Positions 53,274-62,790 are shown, counted from the first letter of the stretch. The stretch: 64,000 nucleotides of DNA from Spirochaetia bacterium (GCA_900767955.1 CAAGBC010000017.1:1-64000), one strand, 5' to 3'. Notes: a model not told the origin generated them from the letters alone. Translations and numbers: made by a program.

Positions 53274-54464
53274 GTGAACGGAAGTCAGGTTACCATTGAT
53301 CATGTGTCAAAACGCTTCGGAGATTTTGTTGCACTTGACAATATTAATTTTACAATTAAGCCAGGAGAATTTTTTTCTCTGTTAGGGCCTTCTGGATGTG
53401 GAAAAACTACTCTACTTCGTATTATTGCAGGATTTGAATTTCCAGATGATGGGGCAATTTTATTTGATGATAAAAATGTTGTTCCTTTAGCTGCAAATAA
53501 AAGACCATCAAATACTGTTTTTCAGACATACGCATTATTTCCACACATGACTGTTTATGAAAACATTGCTTTTCCTTTGCGCTTAAAAAAATTAAGTAAA
53601 GATGTAATTGATGAAAAAGTAAGACATTATGTTCATTTGGTACAGCTTGACCAACACATTCACAAAAAGCCAAACCAACTTTCTGGTGGACAAAAACAAC
53701 GCGTTGCAATTGCTCGTGCCTTAGTTAATGAACCAAAAGTTCTTTTATTGGACGAACCACTTTCTGCCCTTGATGCAAAATTAAGAGCAAGTTTATTAAT
53801 TGACTTAGACAACCTTCACGATAAAATTGGAATTACATTTATATATGTAACTCATGACCAAAGTGAAGCTCTTTCTGTATCTGATAGAATTGCAGTTATG
53901 AATCAAGGTCATGTTCTTCAAGTTGGAACTCCTTTTGAAATTTATGAAAGTCCAGCTACTCAATTTGTAGCAGAATTTATTGGAGAAACAAACTTATTTG
54001 AAGCAACAGTTGTTGATTGTGTTCCTCATGAAGTTCCTGGAAAAGAACCTGATTATTTGGATACATTATCTGTTCCTTGTTTGGGACAACAAGCTCCTTT
54101 AGCATCTGATACAGAAGCAACTGCAAGTCTTGATAGATTTATCCAAGTTACTGATTATGAACAAACTCAAAAGGGACAAAAAGTAGCATTGTCTATTCGT
54201 CCAGAAAAAATAAGAATCACACTTGAGCCTCCTGAAACAGGTGGAAGAACAGATGTTAATGTTTTCAGCGGAATCGTTGAAGAACCTATTTATTCTGGAT
54301 TCCAATCAAAATTCTACGTAAAACTAGACTCTGGTGCTATTATCAAAGTTTACAAACAGCACACAGACTATATGGATCAAGGGCCTGTAATCCGTTGGAA
54401 AGACAGAGTTTACGTTTCATGGGCAGCAGACGATGCCTATGTTGTAGAGGAAATTAATAAATGA
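53274..54464 (+). CDS. potA: Spermidine/putrescine ABC transporter ATPase
   Basis: 396 residues starting at GTG 53274 (AGAGG nine bases upstream). Walker A GPSGCGKTT, Q-loop NTVFQTYALFPHM, signature LSGGQKQRVAIARAL, Walker B VLLLDEPLSALD and switch His in VTHDQSEA. The C-terminal TOBE region carries about 45 extra acidic residues (near 245-300) before SIRPEKIRI. Drives polyamine import with PotBC. First gene of potABCD. Confidence 0.93.
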   Translation: MNGSQVTIDHVSKRFGDFVALDNINFTIKPGEFFSLLGPSGCGKTTLLRIIAGFEFPDDGAILFDDKNVVPLAANKRPSNTVFQTYALFPHMTVYENIAFPLRLKKLSKDVIDEKVRHYVHLVQLDQHIHKKPNQLSGGQKQRVAIARALVNEPKVLLLDEPLSALDAKLRASLLIDLDNLHDKIGITFIYVTHDQSEALSVSDRIAVMNQGHVLQVGTPFEIYESPATQFVAEFIGETNLFEATVVDCVPHEVPGKEPDYLDTLSVPCLGQQAPLASDTEATASLDRFIQVTDYEQTQKGQKVALSIRPEKIRITLEPPETGGRTDVNVFSGIVEEPIYSGFQSKFYVKLDSGAIIKVYKQHTDYMDQGPVIRWKDRVYVSWAADDAYVVEEINK

Positions 54465-55432
54465 TGGAAAAAGATAAATCTGTTTCTAATAAAAAAGAAA
54501 AGAAATTTTCTTTTAATGCCAGTGAACTAAAAAAGAATGTTTTAAATCAAGGTTCAGCATACAGTTGGCCAATGGGTTTATGGTTTATCATATTTTTTAT
54601 TGTTCCACTTGTAATTATTTTTGTTTACAGCTTTATGAAAAAAGGCTTATACGGTGGTGTTGAAGCTGAATTTTCATTACAAGCATACAAACAAATGTTC
54701 AATCCAAAATATGGAATTTTAGTTCTTCGAACATTAAAGATTTCATTGATTTCTACTCTTATTACAATTTTAATTGCACTTCCTTGTGGATATGCAATGG
54801 CAAGAAGTAAATATCAAACTTTATTTTTATTTTTGATTATTATTCCTTTTTGGACAAACTCTTTAATTAGAATTTTTGCATGGATGTCAATTTTAAACAA
54901 TGACGGAATTATTAACCAACTTTTGATGAAACTTCACATTACAAAAGATTATGTAAAACTTTTGTACAACCAAAATGCTGTTATATTAGTTTCAGTTTAT
55001 ATGTACATTCCTTATGCAATTCTTCCTATTTTTACTGCCATCGACAGATTTGATTTTTCACTTCTTGAAGCTGCAAGAGATTTAGGCGCTACTAAACCAC
55101 AAGCTATGATGAAAGTGTTAATTCCAGGCATAAAAAGCGGAATTATTTCTGCGTTAACTTTTACTTTTATTCCAATTTTTGGAGCATACACAGTTCCTTT
55201 GCTTGTAGGTGGAAAAGATTCTTACATGTTAGGAAATGTAATTGTTGACCAAGTTCAAAAAACAAGAAACTGGCCATTAGCAGCTGCATTCAGTATGGTA
55301 ATTACAATTATCAGTATTGTTGGAATTTTGTGGATTTCTTTTGCAAATAACAAAGATTCTAAATTAAAAAAATCTGTTGCTAAAGAAGAAGTTTATTTAT
55401 CTAGTTTAAATACTAAAGGCATAAAAAAATGA
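54461..55432 (+). CDS. potB: Spermidine/putrescine ABC permease PotB
   Basis: 323 residues, six transmembrane helices after a basic N-terminal tail. EAA loop LLEAARDLGATKPQAMMKVLIPGIKSG (cited in part). ATG overlaps the potA stop (ATGA); a second ATG follows immediately. Confidence 0.93.
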   Translation: MMEKDKSVSNKKEKKFSFNASELKKNVLNQGSAYSWPMGLWFIIFFIVPLVIIFVYSFMKKGLYGGVEAEFSLQAYKQMFNPKYGILVLRTLKISLISTLITILIALPCGYAMARSKYQTLFLFLIIIPFWTNSLIRIFAWMSILNNDGIINQLLMKLHITKDYVKLLYNQNAVILVSVYMYIPYAILPIFTAIDRFDFSLLEAARDLGATKPQAMMKVLIPGIKSGIISALTFTFIPIFGAYTVPLLVGGKDSYMLGNVIVDQVQKTRNWPLAAAFSMVITIISIVGILWISFANNKDSKLKKSVAKEEVYLSSLNTKGIKK

Positions 55433-56304
55433 AAAATGTATTTTTTGCTCTTCATAATTCTATAAACAAAGAAAAACCAACTGCAGAAGCTTCTCGTCAT
55501 GCAAAAAAAACTTGGAAAAAACGCGGAAAAAGTTTTTCGTTTTCAAATACAGTATTGTTTATAACTTTGTTATTTTTGTTTGTTCCTTTGTTTTTCATTA
55601 TAATTTATTCATTTAATGAAGGAAAAAGTGCAGAATTTACAAAACCATCTTTGATTTGGTACAAAAAACTTATTTTTGATTCTTCAGATTTGTGGCAAGC
55701 TTTATTAAATAGCGTAATTATTGCACTAACATCAGGAATTGTATCTACAATTTTAGGAACATTAGCTTCTATTGGTGTAAATTGGTATAAATTCACAGGA
55801 AAGAAATTTATTCAATCTATAACTTATCTTCCTATGATTTTACCAGAAGTAATCGTGGGAATTTCTATGCTAATCTTTTTTAGCGGAATAAAAATTCCAT
55901 TAGGATTATTTACAATATTTGCTGCACATACAACTTTCTGTTTGCCATTTGTGTTCCTTATGGTAAATGCACGCCTTGATGAATTTGATTATTCTATTAT
56001 TGAAGCAGCTCACGATTTGGGTGCCAACGAAGTTAGTACAATGGTAAAAGTTATTATTCCTGCAATTATGCCTGGAATTCTTTCTGGTTTTATGATGGCA
56101 GTTACAATGTCTCTTGAAGATTTTGTAATTACATTCTTTGTTGCAGGTCCTGGTTCTACAACATTACCTCTTTATGTTTATTCAATGATTAGATTTGGTG
56201 TTTCACCAGTTATAAATGCACTTTCATGCGTAATGATAGTTGGAACTTGTCTTATTGCATTTGCACTTCGTAAAGGATTAAAAACAATTGCTGCATCTCA
56301 CTAA
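55429..56304 (+). CDS. potC: Spermidine/putrescine ABC permease PotC
   Basis: 291 residues, six transmembrane helices. EAA loop IIEAAHDLGANEVSTMVKVI and the ending SLEDFVITFFVAGPGS characteristic of PotC. ATG overlaps the potB stop (ATGA). An N-terminal Lys/Arg-rich cytoplasmic tail of about 40 residues is longer than usual. Confidence 0.93.
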   Translation: MKNVFFALHNSINKEKPTAEASRHAKKTWKKRGKSFSFSNTVLFITLLFLFVPLFFIIIYSFNEGKSAEFTKPSLIWYKKLIFDSSDLWQALLNSVIIALTSGIVSTILGTLASIGVNWYKFTGKKFIQSITYLPMILPEVIVGISMLIFFSGIKIPLGLFTIFAAHTTFCLPFVFLMVNARLDEFDYSIIEAAHDLGANEVSTMVKVIIPAIMPGILSGFMMAVTMSLEDFVITFFVAGPGSTTLPLYVYSMIRFGVSPVINALSCVMIVGTCLIAFALRKGLKTIAASH

Positions 56305-56387
56305 TTTTTTAATTTTTGGGATGTAGTTTGTTATATGTTTGCGTTGCAAACTTTCATAAATATTCTTTATTAATTTATGGAAAAAAA

Positions 56388-57443
56388 ATGAAAAAAGTAA
56401 ATTTTTTATTAATCTGTGCTGCACTTTGTAGTACATTGGTTTTATCATCTTGTAGTAAAAGTGATAAAAAAGCTTCTAACACATTATATTTATTCAATTG
56501 GACTTATTACACTCCTGATTCTGTTTTAAGAAAATTTGAACAAGAGTATAATTGTACTGTAAAAGTTGATACATTCGATTCTAACGAAGTAATGTACGCA
56601 AAATTAAAAGCAGGTGCAAAAGGTTACGATATTACATTCCCTTCACAAGATTACACATCAATTATGATTAAACAAGGAATGTTAAAAGAAATTGACAAAA
56701 CTCAATTTGAAAACGCAAAATACATTAATCCTGTTGTATTAGAAAAAACAACTTTTGACCCAGATATGAAATATAGCGTTCCTTATTACATGGGAGCTGC
56801 TGGAATTGCTGTAAACAAAACAAAAGTTTCTAACTATGATAAATCTTGGAATATTTTTGCTGATAAACAATACGCAGGTCACATGACTATGATGGATGAT
56901 ATGCGTGAAGTTATTGGTGATGCATTAATGTATTTAGGTTATTCTGTAAACACATTAGATGATGCTCAATTACAAGCAGCAAAAAATCTTATTATCAACG
57001 ATTGGAAACCAAATCTTGTAAAATTTGATGCTGAAGGTTTTGGAAAATCATTTGCTGCTGGAGATTTCTGGGTATGCCAAGGATACGCAGAAGTAATTTA
57101 CGGAGAAGTTCCAGAAGATAAACAAGAAGAAATCATTGACTTCTTTATTCCAAAAGAAGGTGGTCCAATGTATATCGACTCTATGGTTATTCTTAAGGAT
57201 TCAAAAAATTACGACTTAGCAATGAAATTCATAAACTTCATTCAAAGACCAGAAATTTACGCTGAATTCCTTGATGCATTTAGATTCCCAGCAACAGTAA
57301 ATACAGAAGCTGCTAAATACACAACAAAAAAACCTATGTATTCAGCTGATGAATTAAATAATTGTGAATTAAAACTTGATGTTGCTGAAGGTCTTGAAAA
57401 ATACAATGAAATTTGGCAAGACATAAGATTTTCTGCTGACTAA
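56388..57443 (+). CDS. potD: Spermidine/putrescine-binding lipoprotein PotD
   Basis: 351 residues from ATG 56388, where the signal peptide starts. Lipobox LSSC. PotD pattern LYLFNWTYYTPDSVLRKFEQEYN (cited in part), GYDITFPSQDYTSIMIKQGML, MDDMREVIGDALMYLGYS and DSMVILKDSKNYDLAMKFINF. The Trp and Asp positions of the polyamine pocket appear kept. Last gene of the operon, followed by a strong terminator. Confidence 0.94.
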   Translation: MKKVNFLLICAALCSTLVLSSCSKSDKKASNTLYLFNWTYYTPDSVLRKFEQEYNCTVKVDTFDSNEVMYAKLKAGAKGYDITFPSQDYTSIMIKQGMLKEIDKTQFENAKYINPVVLEKTTFDPDMKYSVPYYMGAAGIAVNKTKVSNYDKSWNIFADKQYAGHMTMMDDMREVIGDALMYLGYSVNTLDDAQLQAAKNLIINDWKPNLVKFDAEGFGKSFAAGDFWVCQGYAEVIYGEVPEDKQEEIIDFFIPKEGGPMYIDSMVILKDSKNYDLAMKFINFIQRPEIYAEFLDAFRFPATVNTEAAKYTTKKPMYSADELNNCELKLDVAEGLEKYNEIWQDIRFSAD

Positions 57444-57471
57444 TTTTCATTAAACAATATTAATTTTTAAT

Positions 57472-57521
57472 AGGCTACCTTTTGAAGCAAACTCAAATTG
57501 CTTCAAAAGGTAGCCTTTTTT
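57472..57521 (+). terminator. Terminator of potABCD
   Basis: Perfect 19-base arms (57472-57490, 57498-57516) beginning AGGCTACCTTTTG, 7-base loop, then TTTTT. Confidence 0.95.
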
Positions 57522-57545
57522 ATAAAAAAATCATAATTCTAAATT

Positions 57546-57574
57546 TTGACAAGAATAAAATTTAATTATAGAAT
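57546..57574 (+). promoter_or_regulatory. Leaderless promoter of the GGDEF-EAL gene
   Basis: TTGACA (57546-57551), 17-base spacer, TAGAAT (57569-57574), eight bases to ATG 57583. No Shine-Dalgarno sequence. One of the best consensus promoters in the window. Confidence 0.7.
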
Positions 57575-57582
57575 ATTTCATT

Positions 57583-59223
57583 ATGCAAAACCCTGATTTT
57601 AAAATGCTTATTAATGCTTTTGATACTCCAACCTTGATAGCAACTCAGACTATTTTAAATCAAAACATTTCAAAATATGAAATATTATATGCAAACAATC
57701 AATTTTTTGAATATTTTCCAAACAATTCCAAAAATTACAAATATCTTTCCGATTTTGGAAATATAAACGGATACACATGGAAAGAATTATCACAAAAGGC
57801 TTTTGCATCAAAAAATAAAATTGAAGAAATTTTCTATTCACAAGAAAAAAAATGTTTAACAACAATTTCATTTTCATATATAAATGATGGCTGTATTATC
57901 ATAACTTTAAAACCTCATTCTGATTCTAATAACAAAAATGATTGCACTGATGAACTAACTAAATTACCAAACAGAAAAAGTTTTTCATCAGATTTAAATA
58001 AAATTATCGATTACTCTACAGAAAACAATAAAAAATTTGCATTACTTTTAATTGATATTGATGACATAAAAAATATAAACAGTTCCCAAGGCTTTGAAGC
58101 TGGAGATTTATTATTAGTTAGAGTTGCAACAATTCTTAAGCGTTTTGAAAAAAATAATATTTACACATATCGTTTTGGTGCTGATGAATTTTTAATTGTT
58201 ATAAAAGATTTTGACATTATAGATTCTTTAGCAACTATAACTGATACTATTTTTGAAGTTCTTAATTATGAAGGAATAAATATTTCTGGAGGAATTTCTA
58301 TATTCCCAGACCATTCAAAAACAAAAGACGATTTATTAAAATTTGCTAACATTGCTAAAAACAATGCAAAAAAAGACGAATCAAACCAATTTAAAGTTTT
58401 TAATCCTGATATGCAAAAAGCATTTATAAGAAAAATGCTTTTACAAAACAAAATGACAACTGCCGTTCTGGAAAGTGCTTTCACATTATATTACCAACCT
58501 CAATTCAATGTAAAAACATCAAGCTTAAGAGGTTTTGAAGCTTTAATCAGATGGCGCGATAAAGAATTAGGAGATATTTCACCTGCACTTTTTATTCCTT
58601 TGGCAGAAGAAACAGGATTAATAATTCCTATTGGAACATGGGTTTTGAATACTGCTTTTTCAACATTAAAAAAATGGCAAATTAAATACAATTTTAAAGG
58701 AATTATGTCTGTAAATATATCTCCAAAACAATTAAAACAGCATAACTTCATAGATGAATTGCAAAATTTGCTAGTCCGTTACAATTTATCGCCTTCTTCA
58801 ATTGAATTAGAAATCACAGAAGGAATCATGATTGAAAACATGGATGATACTATTTCAAAATTAAAGCAAATAAAAGATATGGGCATTCGTGTTTCTTTAG
58901 ATGACTTTGGAACAGGTTATTCATCATTAAGTTATTTGCAAATGCTTCCATTAGATACACTAAAAATTGATAAATCTTTTATAAGAAACATAACTGCAAA
59001 AGACGGAATACAAGCGAATATTACAAATTCAATTATCAATATGGTTTCCAAAATGGGCTTAGACACAATCGCAGAAGGCGTTGAAAAAAATGACCAATTA
59101 GAAATTCTTAAAAAATTCGATTGCAACATCATCCAAGGTTATTTGCGTGGAAAGCCTATGCCAGAATTTAATTGCAATGCATATCTGGCAGGAGATAATT
59201 CAGCTTTATTAACAAGTTCCTGA
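57583..59223 (+). CDS. GGDEF-EAL protein, probable c-di-GMP phosphodiesterase
   Basis: 546 residues, no transmembrane segment. PAS-like region about 10-110, GGDEF domain about 120-275 and EAL domain about 285-530. The signature loop reads RFGADEF (199-203), so the second Gly is Ala and cyclase activity is doubtful. The EAL domain keeps E319 (EALIRW), N378, E410 (ELEITEG), D440-D441 (DDFGTGYSS), K461, E498 and Q518 region, the full set for c-di-GMP hydrolysis. The degenerate GGDEF may bind GTP as a sensor. Its last 15 bases overlap the convergent nuclease-like gene. Confidence 0.9.
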   Translation: MQNPDFKMLINAFDTPTLIATQTILNQNISKYEILYANNQFFEYFPNNSKNYKYLSDFGNINGYTWKELSQKAFASKNKIEEIFYSQEKKCLTTISFSYINDGCIIITLKPHSDSNNKNDCTDELTKLPNRKSFSSDLNKIIDYSTENNKKFALLLIDIDDIKNINSSQGFEAGDLLLVRVATILKRFEKNNIYTYRFGADEFLIVIKDFDIIDSLATITDTIFEVLNYEGINISGGISIFPDHSKTKDDLLKFANIAKNNAKKDESNQFKVFNPDMQKAFIRKMLLQNKMTTAVLESAFTLYYQPQFNVKTSSLRGFEALIRWRDKELGDISPALFIPLAEETGLIIPIGTWVLNTAFSTLKKWQIKYNFKGIMSVNISPKQLKQHNFIDELQNLLVRYNLSPSSIELEITEGIMIENMDDTISKLKQIKDMGIRVSLDDFGTGYSSLSYLQMLPLDTLKIDKSFIRNITAKDGIQANITNSIINMVSKMGLDTIAEGVEKNDQLEILKKFDCNIIQGYLRGKPMPEFNCNAYLAGDNSALLTSS

Positions 59224-59685
59224 TGATTCATCAAATCTATATTCAACATATCTAACTCGTCCTTGTTGAATTGCATCTTTTATTTCTTTTTCGCGTGGAC
59301 TTAAAACTGAATTTCCTGTTTTTACTTCTATAAAAACAACTTCCTTTATTTCTTTATTTTCGGAAGCACCAGGAAAAGCTACAAAATCTATTGGTTTTCC
59401 AACAAAACGAACATCTGCTGGATTACAAGGAAAATTAGGCAAAAAAGGAGCAATTTGTTCCACCATTTGACCATTAATAACAGCTTTAGAACGTTTTATA
59501 GCATCGATTCTTCCGTCTTTTAATAAATTCTTAAATTTATGCTCTGTTTCAAGTTGACCACTCAACTTCCCTATTAAGAAAAAAATAAAAACTACAATTA
59601 AAAATCCAATAAAAAAAATTACAAACTGTGTTGTAACCGAAAGTGAAAAAAAAGCGTTTTTAAGATGTAAAATAATATCATTCAT
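59209..59685 (-). CDS. Membrane-anchored Holliday-junction-resolvase-like nuclease
   Basis: 158 residues. One N-terminal transmembrane helix (about 18-40), a charged linker and a C-terminal PD-(D/E)xK-like core: VGKPIDFVAFPGAS (Asp) and EVVFIEVKTGNS (ExK), then SPREKEIKDAIQQGRVRYVEYR. Matches the archaeal-type Holliday junction resolvase-related family found in bacteria. Actual activity unknown. No RBS. Confidence 0.75.
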   Translation of the reverse strand: MNDIILHLKNAFFSLSVTTQFVIFFIGFLIVVFIFFLIGKLSGQLETEHKFKNLLKDGRIDAIKRSKAVINGQMVEQIAPFLPNFPCNPADVRFVGKPIDFVAFPGASENKEIKEVVFIEVKTGNSVLSPREKEIKDAIQQGRVRYVEYRFDESSGTC

Positions 59686-59686
59686 A

Positions 59687-59720
59687 TTGTCAAAATACCA
59701 TTTGCAACCGATAATAACAA
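59687..59720. promoter_or_regulatory. Overlapping divergent leaderless promoters
   Basis: Plus strand: TTGTCA (59687-59692), 17 bases, GATAAT (59710-59715), seven bases to ATG 59723. Minus strand: TTGTTA (59715-59720), 17 bases, TATTTT (59692-59697), six bases to ATG 59685. The two promoters occupy the same 34 bases, so polymerase can use only one at a time. Confidence 0.6.
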
Positions 59721-59722
59721 GT

Positions 59723-60958
59723 ATGAAAAAATTCAGTTTTTTTATTTTTTTAGTTACATTAGTTCAGAATTTATTTTCTCTTGATAATCCAAAAGAAAAA
59801 TTGTTTGAATTCAAGCATCAATCTGGCGATAAATGCAGAATCATATCAACCGTAAATGAAAAAGTTTATTTTAACAATAAATATATGCACACAGCAGAAA
59901 TTCTAAATCGAATTTCAACAAATGTAAAAAATGTTGATTCCCAAGGAACTGGCACTATTGAAGCAACTTTTATGACAACAGAAAATAGTACAAATTCCAT
60001 AACAGGAAACACTTTTTCTTGGGGACAAGAATACAAAAGCATTTTTAATCGCACAACCACAGGAACTTACGAAATCGAAGATATTTATTTTATGCCCGTA
60101 GTTAGAAATGTTCCTACTTTTCCTAATTATAAAATAAAACCAGGTGATAAATGGCTTTCAGAAGGTCACGAAGCACATGATTTAAGAAGAACCTTTGAAA
60201 TTCCAACACCATTTAAAGTTCCTTTTACGGCAATATATGAATACAAGGGTGATAAATATGATGAAAATGCAAAAAAAACTTTAAGCGTTTTTGAAGTTAC
60301 TTATAATTTGTATTTTGAAAGCCCAGTAAATTCTATTCCTATTGAAAAACGACTAAATGCCCCTGCAATCACAACAGGAAATTCTAAACAAATCATCTGG
60401 TGGGACTATGAAAAAGGAATTATCCACCATTACACAGAAGAATTTAGAATCGTAATTGAAACTTTTTACGGTGATACTTTAAAATTCCAAGGAACATCCC
60501 ACGCAAAAGTAACAGAATTTGAACACACAAACACAGAAGAAAATATTCAAAAAATTTCAGATTCTATTTCACAAATGGGAATTGAAAATGTTGAAATTAC
60601 AAAAGGTGAAAAAGGTTTAACAATTAGTATTGAAAATATTCAATTTATGCCAGATTCATCAGAATTAATGCCTTCCGAAAAAGAAAAATTAACAAAGATT
60701 TCTGAAATATTAAAAAACTTCCCTAACGATTTACTAATTACAGGTCATTGTGCTTTACGAGGAACAAAAGAAAACCAGCAAAGAATTTCTGAAGAAAGAG
60801 CTGTTTCTGTGGCAAAATATTTGCAGGAACTAAAAATCAGAGATTCAAATTGTATTTTTACACAAGGAAAAGGAGCAACCGTTCCTGTTGATTCTAATTC
60901 CACAGAAAAAGGAAGAGCTAGAAACAGACGCGTAGAAATTACTCTTATGGATGAATAA
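59723..60958 (+). CDS. OmpA-family exported protein
   Basis: 411 residues from ATG 59723. Signal peptide MKKFSFFIFLVTLVQNLFS, a ~270-residue beta-rich N-terminal domain and a C-terminal OmpA-like domain (about 290-411): IENIQFMPDSSELMPSEKEKL, LLITGHCALRGTKENQQRIS, EERAVSVAKYL and GRARNRRVEITL. The Asp of the usual GHTD peptidoglycan-binding motif is Ala here (GHCA), as in some treponemal homologues, while the Arg of SEERA is kept. Probably links the outer membrane to the cell wall. Confidence 0.85.
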   Translation: MKKFSFFIFLVTLVQNLFSLDNPKEKLFEFKHQSGDKCRIISTVNEKVYFNNKYMHTAEILNRISTNVKNVDSQGTGTIEATFMTTENSTNSITGNTFSWGQEYKSIFNRTTTGTYEIEDIYFMPVVRNVPTFPNYKIKPGDKWLSEGHEAHDLRRTFEIPTPFKVPFTAIYEYKGDKYDENAKKTLSVFEVTYNLYFESPVNSIPIEKRLNAPAITTGNSKQIIWWDYEKGIIHHYTEEFRIVIETFYGDTLKFQGTSHAKVTEFEHTNTEENIQKISDSISQMGIENVEITKGEKGLTISIENIQFMPDSSELMPSEKEKLTKISEILKNFPNDLLITGHCALRGTKENQQRISEERAVSVAKYLQELKIRDSNCIFTQGKGATVPVDSNSTEKGRARNRRVEITLMDE

Positions 60959-60981
60959 TTTTTAATTTTTTTCTGATTTTT

Positions 60982-61010
60982 TTGCCGAAAAATAATAATT
61001 TCTGCAATAT
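60982..61010 (+). promoter_or_regulatory. Probable leaderless promoter of the RecQ-like gene
   Basis: TTGCCG (60982-60987), 17-base spacer, CAATAT (61005-61010), seven bases to ATG 61018; a TATATA at 61008-61013 is an alternative -10. No Shine-Dalgarno sequence. Confidence 0.45.
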
Positions 61011-61017
61011 ATAAAGT

Positions 61018-62580
61018 ATGAACAACCTTATTATTGCAGATGATTTTAATTATGATGATCCAGTTGAAGAGCTTACATTCAAAACATTTGGAATAAGAAA
61101 TTTATTTCCAATTCAGCGATATGTTATTGCAAATATTCTTGATGCATTTCCCAATGAAGAAGAAATAACAAATGAAAATATTGAAACAATAAAAAAACAA
61201 ATTGTATTACTTCCCACTGGAGCAGGAAAATCTATATGCTTTCAGGTACCTGCGTTAATGCTTCCTCATCCCACACTGATAATTTATCCACTTTTGGCGC
61301 TTATGACTGACCAACAACGCCGAATGGAAGAAAATAATATAAAATGTGTAGTACTCCGTGGTGGGCAAACTCAAACTGAACGCAAGGATATTATTCAAAA
61401 AATAAAAGCCGGTGCAAAAGTAATTATTGCAAATCCTGAAGTGTTAGAAAATCAAGAACTGCTAGCAGAATTAAAGCAATTCAACATAAGTCATCTTGCA
61501 ATTGACGAAGCCCATTGTGTTTCCGAATGGGGAGATACTTTTAGGCCTTCCTATTTAAAATTAGGGAATGTTATAAAAATATTAAAGCCTACTGTTGTCA
61601 CTGCATTTACAGCAACAGCTTCCCCAGAAGTATTAAAAAGAATCACAGAAGTTTTATTTAATGGGCAAGCAAATGTAATTCAAAGTGACAGCGACAGGCC
61701 TAATATTCATTATTATGTAAAACGCACAGCAGCAAAAACACAAAGTTTAATCAGTTTAGCGAATTCCGAAGAAAAACCATTAATTATTTTTTGTGGAACA
61801 AGAAACAACACAGAAGATATTTCAGAAACACTTAACTTATGCTATGGAAAAGATTTTTCAAGATTTTATCATGCAGGATTATCAAAAGAAGAAAAATCTA
61901 ATATTGAATCTTGGTTTTTTAATAATAAAGAAGGCGTATTATGTGCAACTTGTGCTTATGGAATGGGAATCGATAAAAAAGATATAAAAACAGTTATTCA
62001 TCTTGAACCACCTCTTACTGCAGAAGCATATATTCAAGAAGCAGGTCGTGGAGGTCGTGATGGTTCTGTTGCAAACGCAATTTTACTATGGAATAGCAAA
62101 GATGAACAAAAATTTAAAAAATATCCTGATAATTCAAGATATAAAGCGTTATACAAATTTGCTACAACAACAAATTGCAGAAGACAAATTCTTTTAGACG
62201 CATTAGGAGGTGAACAAGCAGTATGTAGTGGATGTGATTTGTGTAATTCAAAATTTAATCTTCAAAACAAAGGAATAAATGATAACTTACAAATTAAAGA
62301 TTATGAAATTGCATTAAAAATAATTTCTAAAAATCAACGCTACCACACAAAAGAAACTTTTATTGAAGAAGCGCAAAAAAAATTAAATAATCTCTACAGA
62401 AAAGATTTAAAATTAAATATTTGGAATTCCACAGGAGTAAACGAAATCTTTGAAGAATTACTCCTGTCAAAAAAAATTAAATACGCAAACAAACTTTGGA
62501 ACAAAAAACTAGAAACTGAAACCATTACTCTTCAATTTCGGAAGACTCTGAAGCATCTTCTTCGGAAGTTTCTTTCTTAG
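61018..62580 (+). CDS. RecQ-like ATP-dependent DNA helicase
   Basis: 520 residues. Superfamily 2 helicase motifs: LPTGAGKSICFQ (I), YPLLALMTDQ (Ia), LAIDEAHCVSEWGDTFRPSY (II and RecQ loop), TAFTATASPEV (III), IIFCGTRNNTEDI (IV), CATCAYGMGIDKKDI (V) and QEAGRGGRDG (VI). Zinc-binding Cys follow at CRRQILLDALGGEQAVCSGCDLC (cited in part). The winged-helix region is short and no HRDC domain is seen. Its 3' end overlaps a convergent gene by 56 bases. Confidence 0.9.
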   Translation: MNNLIIADDFNYDDPVEELTFKTFGIRNLFPIQRYVIANILDAFPNEEEITNENIETIKKQIVLLPTGAGKSICFQVPALMLPHPTLIIYPLLALMTDQQRRMEENNIKCVVLRGGQTQTERKDIIQKIKAGAKVIIANPEVLENQELLAELKQFNISHLAIDEAHCVSEWGDTFRPSYLKLGNVIKILKPTVVTAFTATASPEVLKRITEVLFNGQANVIQSDSDRPNIHYYVKRTAAKTQSLISLANSEEKPLIIFCGTRNNTEDISETLNLCYGKDFSRFYHAGLSKEEKSNIESWFFNNKEGVLCATCAYGMGIDKKDIKTVIHLEPPLTAEAYIQEAGRGGRDGSVANAILLWNSKDEQKFKKYPDNSRYKALYKFATTTNCRRQILLDALGGEQAVCSGCDLCNSKFNLQNKGINDNLQIKDYEIALKIISKNQRYHTKETFIEEAQKKLNNLYRKDLKLNIWNSTGVNEIFEELLLSKKIKYANKLWNKKLETETITLQFRKTLKHLLRKFLS

Positions 62581-62755
62581 CTGGTGCTGGTGATGGAGCA
62601 GAAGCTTTTTTCTTAGATGCTTTCTTTGGCTTTTTTGAATAATTGGCAACAAAACAACAAAAATTCATAAATAAAATTACAACAATCGCAGTTCCAATTA
62701 CAAATGGATTTAATAATATTTGTTTTATTAATGGAATAATTTCATTCATATTCAT
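62525..62755 (-). CDS. Small membrane protein with Lys/Ala/Ser tail
   Basis: 76 residues. One transmembrane helix (about 18-38) followed by a basic PKKASKKKASAPSPAPAKKE segment and an acidic end. Tail-to-tail overlap of 56 bases with the RecQ-like gene. Function unknown. Confidence 0.5.
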   Translation of the reverse strand: MNMNEIIPLIKQILLNPFVIGTAIVVILFMNFCCFVANYSKKPKKASKKKASAPSPAPAKKETSEEDASESSEIEE

Positions 62756-62790
62756 AATTTATTTATCGGCAAAATTATATAAAAATTCAC

